54,673 nt of DNA from a virus, in the IMG/VR virus record IMGVR_UViG_3300009026_000012, positions 1 through 54,673 of that record, one strand, 5' to 3'. A model generated the notes under the pieces. That model ran no database searches. It worked only from the letters and a program-made list of their open reading frames with translations, and was not told where the DNA came from. Each line of letters opens with the position of its first letter. Position 1 is the first letter of the stretch. A program made the position numbers and the translations under genes. Of the stretch, positions 12,654 to 18,513 are shown one piece after another.

Positions 12654-13079
12654 CTACCTGTTGCGCAGGTAGGCCACTATTGCGGTTATGAGCTCCACGA
12701 CGGGAAACCCCCAACGAACGCCGATATAGTAAACCCATGCGCGAGTCTTGCCCATGCCATAGCGGCGAGCGGTGTCTCTCATAATGCGGTCATATATGCG
12801 ACGGTTCGAACGAGGCAAGATACCAAGCTCCATGAGCTGGTATAACCCATCATGGACGCCGGAACCTTCTAGGAACTGGTCGTCCGGGACGTAGTTCGCC
12901 CCGTTCCACGCGTAGCGTGGCGCGAGCATGATTTGCTTAGGCGTTACGTATACGAACTCGTTACCCGCTGCCTCCAGCCCGTGAGGGAGGGGGTTCTCGG
13001 ATAGCGTTACCCGGAAAGGCTTGTCTATAATCAAATAACGGTACTTTCCAGACTGTAGTTGTAAGCGTAAAGGCTGCAT
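12654..13079 (-). CDS. DUF1353 family phage protein
   Basis: A 141-aa protein. The motif order YAWNGANYVPDD, then SGVHDGLYQL, then RIYDRIMRDTARRYG and YYIGVRWGF is that of DUF1353, a phage family in which a conserved Asp, His and Asp-rich pattern suggests a metal-dependent enzyme of unknown substrate. It is the last gene before a terminator and one base from the exported protein gene. Its place at the end of the lysis-type cassette is common for this family in my recollection. Function remains undefined. Confidence 0.82.
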   Translation of the reverse strand: MQPLRLQLQSGKYRYLIIDKPFRVTLSENPLPHGLEAAGNEFVYVTPKQIMLAPRYAWNGANYVPDDQFLEGSGVHDGLYQLMELGILPRSNRRIYDRIMRDTARRYGMGKTRAWVYYIGVRWGFPVVELITAIVAYLRNR

Positions 13080-13080
13080 G

Positions 13081-13875
13081 TTACTGCTCTCGGTTGTGCG
13101 GACTTAACTGCCTAGGGCTTCCCCCGCCATTGTGGGGGGCCATGTGCCCTAAGCGCTCCGCCGCTTCATTGTGCACGAACCCGGCACACGTTGTCCATAG
13201 CTCGTCATTACCCTCTGCACTTTCCACGTACTTGTGGAGCTCCATGCAAATGAAGGCCATGTCCGCTCGATAACGGACACGGTCTTGAGTATTGCGGTCC
13301 TCCAGCTTTTCAACCTCGAACCTCATAGCACGGTCTACCCGGCGCCCGGAGCGGAAAAAATCCCAAGGAATAGCTACGCCTAGCTGCACGGAGTTAGTGC
13401 GGCCTAGGACGTCGTTGTCATCCGTTTGGCCCTGTACGTAAAAAGTGCTTATGCTCTTACTCGCCGAGCCTACCCGGGTCTCGCCAAAGCGAACCCCCCG
13501 GAACTGAGTGCGCTCGATGTGGTTGACTACATTTCTATTTGACGTGTCAACAGTAGCCCCGCGCATAGTGGAAAGATCAATATCATTGTTGACGCTAGGG
13601 GCGTCGATATCAATGCCCACGTTAGCCACAGAATTACCGCTATTATTGACTTCCGAGGCTCCTCCAGCACCCCCCGCGCCACCCAGCGCCGTAGCGTTAG
13701 ACAGTGCTCCCGCACTAGCGTTAGAACTGGAATTTGAATTCGCAATAGCTTGGACATCGATATCGGTCTCCTCTTTAGGCTCCGGGCAATTGCCGTGATG
13801 CTGGCACCCAGTAGCGTGGGTTAGCCCTGCGAAGCAGAGCGCAAAAAGTAAAGTAAAAATGTGTAGCAGTTTCAT
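13081..13875 (-). CDS. Exported low-complexity protein of the lysis-type cassette (264 aa)
   Basis: A classical signal peptide (MKLLHIFTLLFALCFAGL, then THA before TGCQ) precedes a short Cys/His stretch (GCQHHGNC), a low-complexity Ser/Asn/Ala/Gly part (about residues 40-85), a beta-like repeat region and a folded C-terminal domain with two Cys. The mature protein should be periplasmic or outer-membrane associated. Similar exported proteins with Ser/Ala/Asn/Gln-rich stretches are often seen beside phage lysis genes. A second reading frame inside this gene (13527-13757) encodes a hydrophobic peptide; see findings. Confidence 0.78.
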   Translation of the reverse strand: MKLLHIFTLLFALCFAGLTHATGCQHHGNCPEPKEETDIDVQAIANSNSSSNASAGALSNATALGGAGGAGGASEVNNSGNSVANVGIDIDAPSVNNDIDLSTMRGATVDTSNRNVVNHIERTQFRGVRFGETRVGSASKSISTFYVQGQTDDNDVLGRTNSVQLGVAIPWDFFRSGRRVDRAMRFEVEKLEDRNTQDRVRYRADMAFICMELHKYVESAEGNDELWTTCAGFVHNEAAERLGHMAPHNGGGSPRQLSPHNREQ

Positions 13876-13890
13876 GGTTGTAGTCCTTTT

Positions 13891-14193
13891 TTAGTGTGTT
13901 TTGTTAGCGCGTTGTGCGGTGCATCTTGGGCAGTCGCAAAGCTCCGCGTTGCGTATTAGTTCCGCGAGGAGCTCCCCGGGCGTGGTGGCCTTTTTCTCCG
14001 GCTCTGGAGGTTTGGCCGCTTCGCGTATCTGCTCTGCGGCCTTTTCTAGCGCGAGTACGAGTGCGCGCTCCCCCCCGACGGCTATCACGTCCGCAAGGAG
14101 CCTGCTGTCTATCTGCATTTCTAGCCCTAGCTCTATGCCGCCTCTTTCCACCTTCGAGGAGGTTCGTTTGATCTCTAAAATTGTGTTGCCCAT
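13891..14193 (-). CDS. Hypothetical protein with C-terminal CxCxxC cluster (100 aa)
   Basis: Starts MGNTILEIKRTSSKVERGGI at ATG 14193, with GGGAG in a leader similar to that of the promoter modules but with no promoter. Mostly helical; the C-terminus holds CDCPRC (residues about 89-94), a possible zinc or Fe-S site. The longer frame is a shadow through the holin-like gene. Lies between the holin-like and exported proteins. Function unknown. Confidence 0.72.
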   Translation of the reverse strand: MGNTILEIKRTSSKVERGGIELGLEMQIDSRLLADVIAVGGERALVLALEKAAEQIREAAKPPEPEKKATTPGELLAELIRNAELCDCPRCTAQRANKTH

Positions 14194-14228
14194 GGTGTTG
14201 CTCCCGTTCTTGTTGGTTGGTTGAAAAC

Positions 14229-14768
14229 TTAGTCCCCGCTCCTCACGGCTCTGGGGGTGCTGCGTAACGACACGCCCCGGGCGGCGAACCACCAAGAGAA
14301 AGCCATAACGGCGAGAAATATAATTTGGTGCGTGGTGTATGAGTAGAGCGTCATTAGCTCGGCCACAGGTAGGGATGTGACACCCCCGACGAGTCGGCCT
14401 ATAACGAAGTGTATCCAAAAGGCATACCCTACAGATATCACGGTTAACAGTGGGCGGACCCATGACTTAGCCGCGTCCATTTTGCTACCGCCGTCCGTTA
14501 GGGATGCGACGAAGCCCTCCGCCTCTTTTAGATCAATGGCGACGTTTCCCTCGGCCTCGGCTAGGTCGATGTTTTTATCCACCATCAAAACTTGCTGTTG
14601 ATGCTCTAGCGCTAGCTCTTGGAGATCTAGGGCGCGCATAGCGGCTTTGTGATCGTTGTCTATTTTACGTTGGCGCGAGTCCTGCCACTTTGTGACAATC
14701 CCGCAGGCGCCTCCTATGATGGCCCCAAAGCCACCCGTCCCCATGAGGGACATGATTGTGTCCAGCAT
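14229..14768 (-). CDS. Holin-like three-helix membrane protein (179 aa)
   Basis: Starts MLDTIMSLMGTGGFGAIIGG at ATG 14768. A Gly-rich hydrophobic segment (residues about 9-25) is followed by a charged coiled coil (about 28-95), then SWVRPLLTVISVGYAFWIHF and FLAVMAFSWWFAAR as two membrane helices, with a basic tail. This arrangement is like the 3TM holin families of phages and gene-transfer agents (GTA_holin_3TM type). It is a candidate holin, next to the DUF5675 gene and the exported protein. Without a clear endolysin beside it, the call is by topology and context. Confidence 0.68.
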   Translation of the reverse strand: MLDTIMSLMGTGGFGAIIGGACGIVTKWQDSRQRKIDNDHKAAMRALDLQELALEHQQQVLMVDKNIDLAEAEGNVAIDLKEAEGFVASLTDGGSKMDAAKSWVRPLLTVISVGYAFWIHFVIGRLVGGVTSLPVAELMTLYSYTTHQIIFLAVMAFSWWFAARGVSLRSTPRAVRSGD

Positions 14769-14769
14769 A

Positions 14770-15180
14770 TTAGTGTTCTCCGCTTTGCGTATGTGAGGGG
14801 GCCGCTTGTATGGGCCTGCAGTGCCCACAGCCCGGCGTTTCCATTCTAGGGGTCCAGCACTTAGAGCACACACCGTCGGCATCCCACAGCCCCGGGAATA
14901 GCTCCGGGTTATACGGGAAGCCAGCATCCCCTTCGGAAGCTATTCGGAGCGCCACGCACGCCACCTGAATGGCTTCGGCTCGGACGCTTAGGTCCGTGGC
15001 GCCCTTTTCGGGCTCGTGTTTTTGGTGGAGTAGCGCCTGTGCCAACTCCCCAACCTCCTCGGCTAGGGCGGCTAGCAAGTCCTCGTTTTTTGGGAATTTG
15101 GCCCTAGCTAGGCCCAACTCCCTAAAAAGATCGACCGCCGCTAATTGTGTTAAGCGCTCCAGCTTTTTACTTTCTGGCAT
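14770..15180 (-). CDS. MazG-like nucleotide pyrophosphohydrolase with zinc-binding tail
   Basis: A 136-aa protein with the all-alpha NTP pyrophosphatase signature EEVGE (residues 41-45) and a second acidic helix around E69 (RAEAIQVAC). A C4 site, C105-x2-C108 and C118-x2-C121, forms a C-terminal zinc knuckle that is unusual for the family. Phage MazG-like enzymes are thought to remove aberrant nucleotides or alter (p)ppGpp-type signals; the substrate cannot be predicted here. One base separates it from the holin-like gene. Confidence 0.8.
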   Translation of the reverse strand: MPESKKLERLTQLAAVDLFRELGLARAKFPKNEDLLAALAEEVGELAQALLHQKHEPEKGATDLSVRAEAIQVACVALRIASEGDAGFPYNPELFPGLWDADGVCSKCWTPRMETPGCGHCRPIQAAPSHTQSGEH

Positions 15181-15181
15181 A

Positions 15182-15586
15182 TCAATGTTCTCCGAAGATA
15201 TTCAACTCGAAAGGCCCGCGAGCGGATAGCTCTCGGAGTTTTACTAGGGCGGACATGCTACTCAAAACCGCCGCCGCGCCCCCCAATTTTCCGGGCCTAA
15301 GCCCTACAAGTATGCACCCCTTAGTATGTTCTACTAGGTTACCGTTGTGGACGAGAATACCCCCCCTATCCGGTACGGCTAAAATGTGCCAAACATCCCG
15401 ATACTTACCGGAAGCGCTGGACTTGATAAAAACCGCTTGGTACTTCCCGGCGGGTATACACGAAACATTGCGCGCGTTGTCTTTCCATGGGCGCTCCAGC
15501 GTGTACAGGACCTCTCCCCCAATGAAGAGGGCCCCACGCGTGTAGCTGGGGCAGCCTGCGTACCTAAGAAGTGACGCTTTTAGCAT
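15182..15586 (-). CDS. DUF5675 family protein with L,D-transpeptidase-like motif
   Basis: A 134-aa protein with the conserved order LYTLERPW, SCIPAGKY, VPDRGGILVHNGN and TKGCILVG, which fits DUF5675. H80 and the T-K-G-C91 segment resemble the His and S/T-x-G-C signature of YkuD L,D-transpeptidases, so a Cys enzyme acting on peptidoglycan is possible. That link is my inference. It stands in the cassette with the holin-like and exported proteins, and no other wall-degrading enzyme is recognisable in the genome. It could therefore serve lysis. No signal peptide is visible. Confidence 0.78.
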   Translation of the reverse strand: MLKASLLRYAGCPSYTRGALFIGGEVLYTLERPWKDNARNVSCIPAGKYQAVFIKSSASGKYRDVWHILAVPDRGGILVHNGNLVEHTKGCILVGLRPGKLGGAAAVLSSMSALVKLRELSARGPFELNIFGEH

Positions 15587-15974
15587 CGTCCGCCTCGGCC
15601 TTTTCTGCGGCTTTTAGCGCTTTCCGGTAGTGTGTTAGAGCATTAGATAAGGTCTGCACATCCGCGCGGGTGGCGTCTAAAGCCTCCCGGTTACGCGCCA
15701 CGGCGTCGGAGAGCGCATCCTTAGCCATGTAGGGAGCGTTATACTCCGCCACGTGGTTGCGGATGGCTTCGTCTAGCGCCGCCCTAACGCTGGGGAAGTC
15801 CTTAGACTTGGCGTGTTGGTCCGAATGTAGGACCTCTCCCCGGTGCACTAAAACGCCGCACGCTCCGCCCTCGGCCGCTTGGTCTTTGTGAAAGCGGAAC
15901 GCTTGCTCTAAAAAATCGAGGCGTATGCGGTCCTGCTGTAGTCGGTCTATCTCGTCTTGGCTTAATTGTTGCAT
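15564..15974 (-). CDS. Helical hypothetical protein (136 aa)
   Basis: Starts MQQLSQDEIDRLQQDRIRLD. An N-terminal helix, a short beta part (GGACGVLVHRGEVLHSD) and a long C-terminal coiled coil (DALSDAVARNREALDATR and on). The middle may be a small ligand-binding domain. It overlaps DUF5675 by 23 bases. Function unknown. Confidence 0.72.
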   Translation of the reverse strand: MQQLSQDEIDRLQQDRIRLDFLEQAFRFHKDQAAEGGACGVLVHRGEVLHSDQHAKSKDFPSVRAALDEAIRNHVAEYNAPYMAKDALSDAVARNREALDATRADVQTLSNALTHYRKALKAAEKAEADDAKSVTS

Positions 15975-15984
15975 GTGTTGGCTC

Positions 15985-16296
15985 CTAAAGCGCTCGCAAT
16001 ACGCGCGCGCGCAGTTTTGGGGGAATCGACTCTATAGCCGGGTGGCGCGTGGCTATTGCCTCGGCTAATACGGCTAGGTTCTCCTCCTCGATAGCGAACT
16101 CGACCACAGCGGTGCGGAGGCCGTCCATGTCGCCGAAATAGTGGTTTATGCTCCCGTTTGCGGCTTTGCTTTTCTCCGCCACGGTATTGCGTTTCATGTT
16201 CTGGAGCCCGACATTCTCCGCTAGTGCTAGCGCGGCCGTGAGTATCTCGCGGCTACGGGCTTCCGGTTTTAACCGTCGTATCTTTCGCTCGGTCAT
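15985..16296 (-). CDS. TetR-type HTH protein lacking a ligand-binding domain (103 aa)
   Basis: Starts MTERKIRRLKPEARSREILT at ATG 16296. Residues about 12-60 match the TetR_N domain: a helix with ILTAALALAENVG, then VAEKSKAANGSINHYFGDMDGL, the recognition helix ending in the typical HYFGD/K segment. Full-length TetR regulators have about 190-230 residues; here only about 43 follow the HTH, enough for a short dimer helix but not a ligand domain. It is the only obvious DNA-binding regulator found. It is a candidate for the protein that binds the TTGTTG-N10-CAACAA operators. Confidence 0.82.
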   Translation of the reverse strand: MTERKIRRLKPEARSREILTAALALAENVGLQNMKRNTVAEKSKAANGSINHYFGDMDGLRTAVVEFAIEEENLAVLAEAIATRHPAIESIPPKLRARVLRAL

Positions 16297-16772
16297 GTTA
16301 CTTTTTCCCCTGTTGAGAATCTCGCGAGGCCCCCATGGGCCTGCGTTATTTCTAAAAATTTCTTTTGTGCCTTTTCCCGGGGGGTTCCCGTATAGACCCA
16401 CCCTTCCGGCTTAGTTTCCACCGCAGTGAATTGCCCGAAGAGCGCGCCCACCATGCCCGGCGTTACTACTATGGGGGTGATCCCTACTAAGTCGCTAGAC
16501 TTAACCACCGCGTTGACCTCTTTCGAGTCATTCGCGAGACCGTAGCGGATAAAATTGCCCCGGTTATCAGTACAGGCCCCCACATTGTTGCGCCATAATA
16601 CCCCACCATTGGCGGCGGCGTCAAGACGTACCCGCGCCGAGACGGCGGCCTCGCTTTTCCCCCGCGTATCGTGAGGCAGAGGGGGGCGATACCCGGCGCC
16701 GAGAATGTCGCGCAGAGCGTGAAGTGCTACGGGCGCCACGCCATACGCGGCGGCCCAATCCTCAAGAGACAT
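16293..16772 (-). CDS. VRR-NUC domain nuclease
   Basis: Starts MSLEDWAAAYGVAPVALHAL at ATG 16772 behind GGGAG; a longer frame is a shadow. The C-terminal two thirds show the VRR-NUC (PD-(D/E)XK) pattern: VLWRNNVGA (58-66), SSDLVG with catalytic D94, and AVETK with E119 and K121, followed by a Gln/Lys helix (EKAQKKFLEIT) and HGGLARF. Such small phage nucleases may resolve branched DNA or nick structures; the family includes a Holliday-junction resolvase. The start lies 11 bases inside the cupin gene. Confidence 0.85.
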   Translation of the reverse strand: MSLEDWAAAYGVAPVALHALRDILGAGYRPPLPHDTRGKSEAAVSARVRLDAAANGGVLWRNNVGACTDNRGNFIRYGLANDSKEVNAVVKSSDLVGITPIVVTPGMVGALFGQFTAVETKPEGWVYTGTPREKAQKKFLEITQAHGGLARFSTGEKVT

Positions 16773-17325
16773 AAGGCTCCCTTCCCGCCTGCGCGCCAAA
16801 AACACAAGAGCGCTCCCAGTGAGGGTCCCCGGGTTTTTGAGCCCGATAGTACACCCGCTCCGCGTTCCACCCCTCACCCTCGGAACTTGACTCTAGCCAC
16901 GGAAAGCCTGTGCGTTCTGTTTTTAGCCACCCCCAGCCCTTCTCCACGCCGTCAACCGTAACCCGTGGCCGGTGTATGAATAAGGTCCAAGTCTCGGGCA
17001 CGGTTTTCACTATGCGGTGGAAAAGGTTGCTAGGTATCCGGCTAAACCACCGCACTGTCTGCCTCTCGTTAACCACCCCCAGCGCTCCAGAGAGCCCGGT
17101 AGTGACGTCCTGCTCATACTGCCCGGCGAGAACAAAGGAGCACGCGTTCCATGGGTGGTCGTGGGTCTCTTCGTCCCCGTCACACCCTACGAAGCGGTGG
17201 AGGTATACGCGAAACCCGAAGAGCTCGGCCACGAAGTAGCGCTCTAGGTACGGCTCCCCGGGGGAGCGTTGTATCAATCGGCACGGCATCCGGGCGGATA
17301 TTTTAAAAAGTATTTTTCTTAACAT
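16762..17325 (-). CDS. Cupin-like metal-binding protein (187 aa)
   Basis: The core YLHRFVGCDGDEETHDHPWN (residues 41-60) followed by SFVLAGQYEQ is a cupin motif with H55 and H57 as likely metal ligands; a second histidine (FHRIV) follows about 45 residues later. This family is frequent in phages of Gram-negative hosts but has no assigned reaction; an Fe(II) dioxygenase-like activity is conceivable. The Met at residue 13 is an alternative start. It overlaps the genes on either side. Confidence 0.78.
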   Translation of the reverse strand: MLRKILFKISARMPCRLIQRSPGEPYLERYFVAELFGFRVYLHRFVGCDGDEETHDHPWNACSFVLAGQYEQDVTTGLSGALGVVNERQTVRWFSRIPSNLFHRIVKTVPETWTLFIHRPRVTVDGVEKGWGWLKTERTGFPWLESSSEGEGWNAERVYYRAQKPGDPHWERSCVFGAQAGREPYVS

Positions 17326-17630
17326 TTTTCTATCTCCTTCAATAGTCGGCGCTCTTCGCGCCGTAGCTCTTTTGAGGCTATAACGGCCTGTTTGGCGTCA
17401 AACCTTACACGGTACAGTAGGCTCTCCAACCGTTGCCGGGTCTCTTCTGGCTCTTCTGGGACCACGGCGTAGAACTCCGCCTCCACGTCGCCGTGGCGCT
17501 CCCAAAGGCGTATCTTTGCGGACGGGTACTTCTCTAGCACTTTCGCTATCACCTCCGCCACATCGGCAAGGGCCGCCCCGTCGTCGAAAACTTCCCCGCC
17601 GGGTATCTCTAATATCTTATTCTGTCTCAT
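17319..17630 (-). CDS. Hypothetical protein with C-terminal coiled coil (103 aa)
   Basis: Starts MRQNKILEIPGGEVFDDGAA. An alpha/beta N-terminal part (ADVAEVIAKVLEKYPSAKIR then EAEFYAVVPEEPEE) precedes a charged helix (KELRREERRLLKEIEKC). Overlaps both neighbours. Not recognised. Confidence 0.72.
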   Translation of the reverse strand: MRQNKILEIPGGEVFDDGAALADVAEVIAKVLEKYPSAKIRLWERHGDVEAEFYAVVPEEPEETRQRLESLLYRVRFDAKQAVIASKELRREERRLLKEIEKC

Positions 17631-17850
17631 CTAGGGACTCCATCAATACGCGCAAATTCTCTGCGAGGAGCTCGGATTCGGTTCGGCACACCGGGTCGAA
17701 CTTCTCGTCCGCATCCCAATAGAACCCACACCGAGGGCACTCGCCCCCGCCTTGCGGCGTTGTTGTTTTTTGGCAAATTGGAGCGCTCGGCTTTCTCTGC
17801 GCCCTGCCTACACCTTGTACGTATACTTGCCCTTCGGTTGCTTTTATCAT
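17617..17850 (-). CDS. Small zinc-ribbon-like protein (77 aa)
   Basis: Starts MIKATEGQVYVQGVGRAQRK. CPRCGFYWDADEKFDPVC (residues about 38-55) and a Cys at about 26 give a four-Cys set suited to zinc. An acidic helix ends the protein. An overlapping frame of similar length is a shadow. Function unknown. Confidence 0.72.
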   Translation of the reverse strand: MIKATEGQVYVQGVGRAQRKPSAPICQKTTTPQGGGECPRCGFYWDADEKFDPVCRTESELLAENLRVLMESLDETE

Positions 17851-17853
17851 GTT

Positions 17854-18264
17854 CTAAAACCTCTCTTGGTTGGCGTAGCTTTCTAGGTTCCATACACTTG
17901 GGGGTGCGCCGTTCTCTAGCATGTAGAAGATACGCTTAGCGGCGCCCCTTGGGGTGTTGTCTTTCCGGCTCCATCGCGCGTCAAAACACCACTCCCACAC
18001 GGGATCGAGCACCCTAGCTCCGAAAGCCTCGGAGGTGTAGTGGCGCCACCCGACGTAGTCGGAGGGCTTAATCCCCGCCGCAGGCCCGTGCCCGACGGCA
18101 CACGCCACCGTGCCGCACCCCGTGGGCAGCTCTCCGCTCCTCGGGGGCCGGAGAGCCCCGGCCACGTTGAAATAGTATTCCATATCAAAATGGGCGTAGT
18201 TCTCTGGCAAGTCCCACAAATAGCGGGCTAGCTTTAAAAGGTTCTCTTTGTGTTTTGCTTCCAT
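17854..18264 (-). CDS. CGTVACA-motif protein, paralog 3 (136 aa)
   Basis: Starts MEAKHKENLLKLARYLWDLP. Same blocks as the other two copies: FDM, CGTVACAVGHGPAAGIKP, DPVWEWCF and DNTPRGAAKRIFYMLENGAP. It is closest to paralog 2 at the N-terminus and to paralog 1 in the middle (FGARVLDPVWEW), which hints at recombination between copies. Unlike the other two, it ends in ANQERF and is not followed by a promoter module. Its ribosome site GGGAGCACGACA is the same as in the module leaders. Function unknown. Confidence 0.85.
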   Translation of the reverse strand: MEAKHKENLLKLARYLWDLPENYAHFDMEYYFNVAGALRPPRSGELPTGCGTVACAVGHGPAAGIKPSDYVGWRHYTSEAFGARVLDPVWEWCFDARWSRKDNTPRGAAKRIFYMLENGAPPSVWNLESYANQERF

Positions 18265-18276
18265 TGTCGTGCTCCC

Positions 18277-18450
18277 CTAGTTAGAAATTTTTGCGATGTA
18301 CGCGGCGGTGGACTTCTCTGCAGCCTTACGGCTCGCAAAATGGCGGCCTTTGTAGCCGTGGGTTACGTTTTCTTCTCCGTCCCGGTCTACACGAACCACT
18401 AGGGCGTAGAAAGTGCCGTCTCTGTTTTCGCTTATTCGTGCTTCGTACAT
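18277..18450 (-). CDS. Small hypothetical protein, first gene of promoter module g operon (57 aa)
   Basis: ATG 18450 opens a 57-codon frame starting MYEARISENRDGTFYALVVR and ending with TAG at 18277-18279. It uses the leader GGGAG of module g. Strand-rich first half, then GYKGRHFASRKAAEKSTAAY, a basic helix: the pattern of a small beta-beta-alpha domain of the kind found in nucleic-acid-binding proteins. It is the first gene of the longest accessory operon. Function not known. Confidence 0.78.
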   Translation of the reverse strand: MYEARISENRDGTFYALVVRVDRDGEENVTHGYKGRHFASRKAAEKSTAAYIAKISN

Positions 18451-18456
18451 TGTCGT

Positions 18457-18513
18457 GCTCCCGTTTCGTTGTTGTTGGAGCTATTGTATCATTGTTGGCG
18501 GAGGTGTCAACAA
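18457..18513 (-). promoter_or_regulatory. Promoter/operator module g
   Basis: TTGACA (18505-18510), 16-bp spacer, TACAAT (18483-18488); TTGTTG (18492-18497) and CAACAA (18508-18513). The leader CTCC, AACAACAACGAAAC, GGGAGCACGACAATG matches module a almost exactly. The -35 box overlaps the last codons and TGA of the helicase gene. It drives about 13 genes down to the terminator at 12605. Confidence 0.87.
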
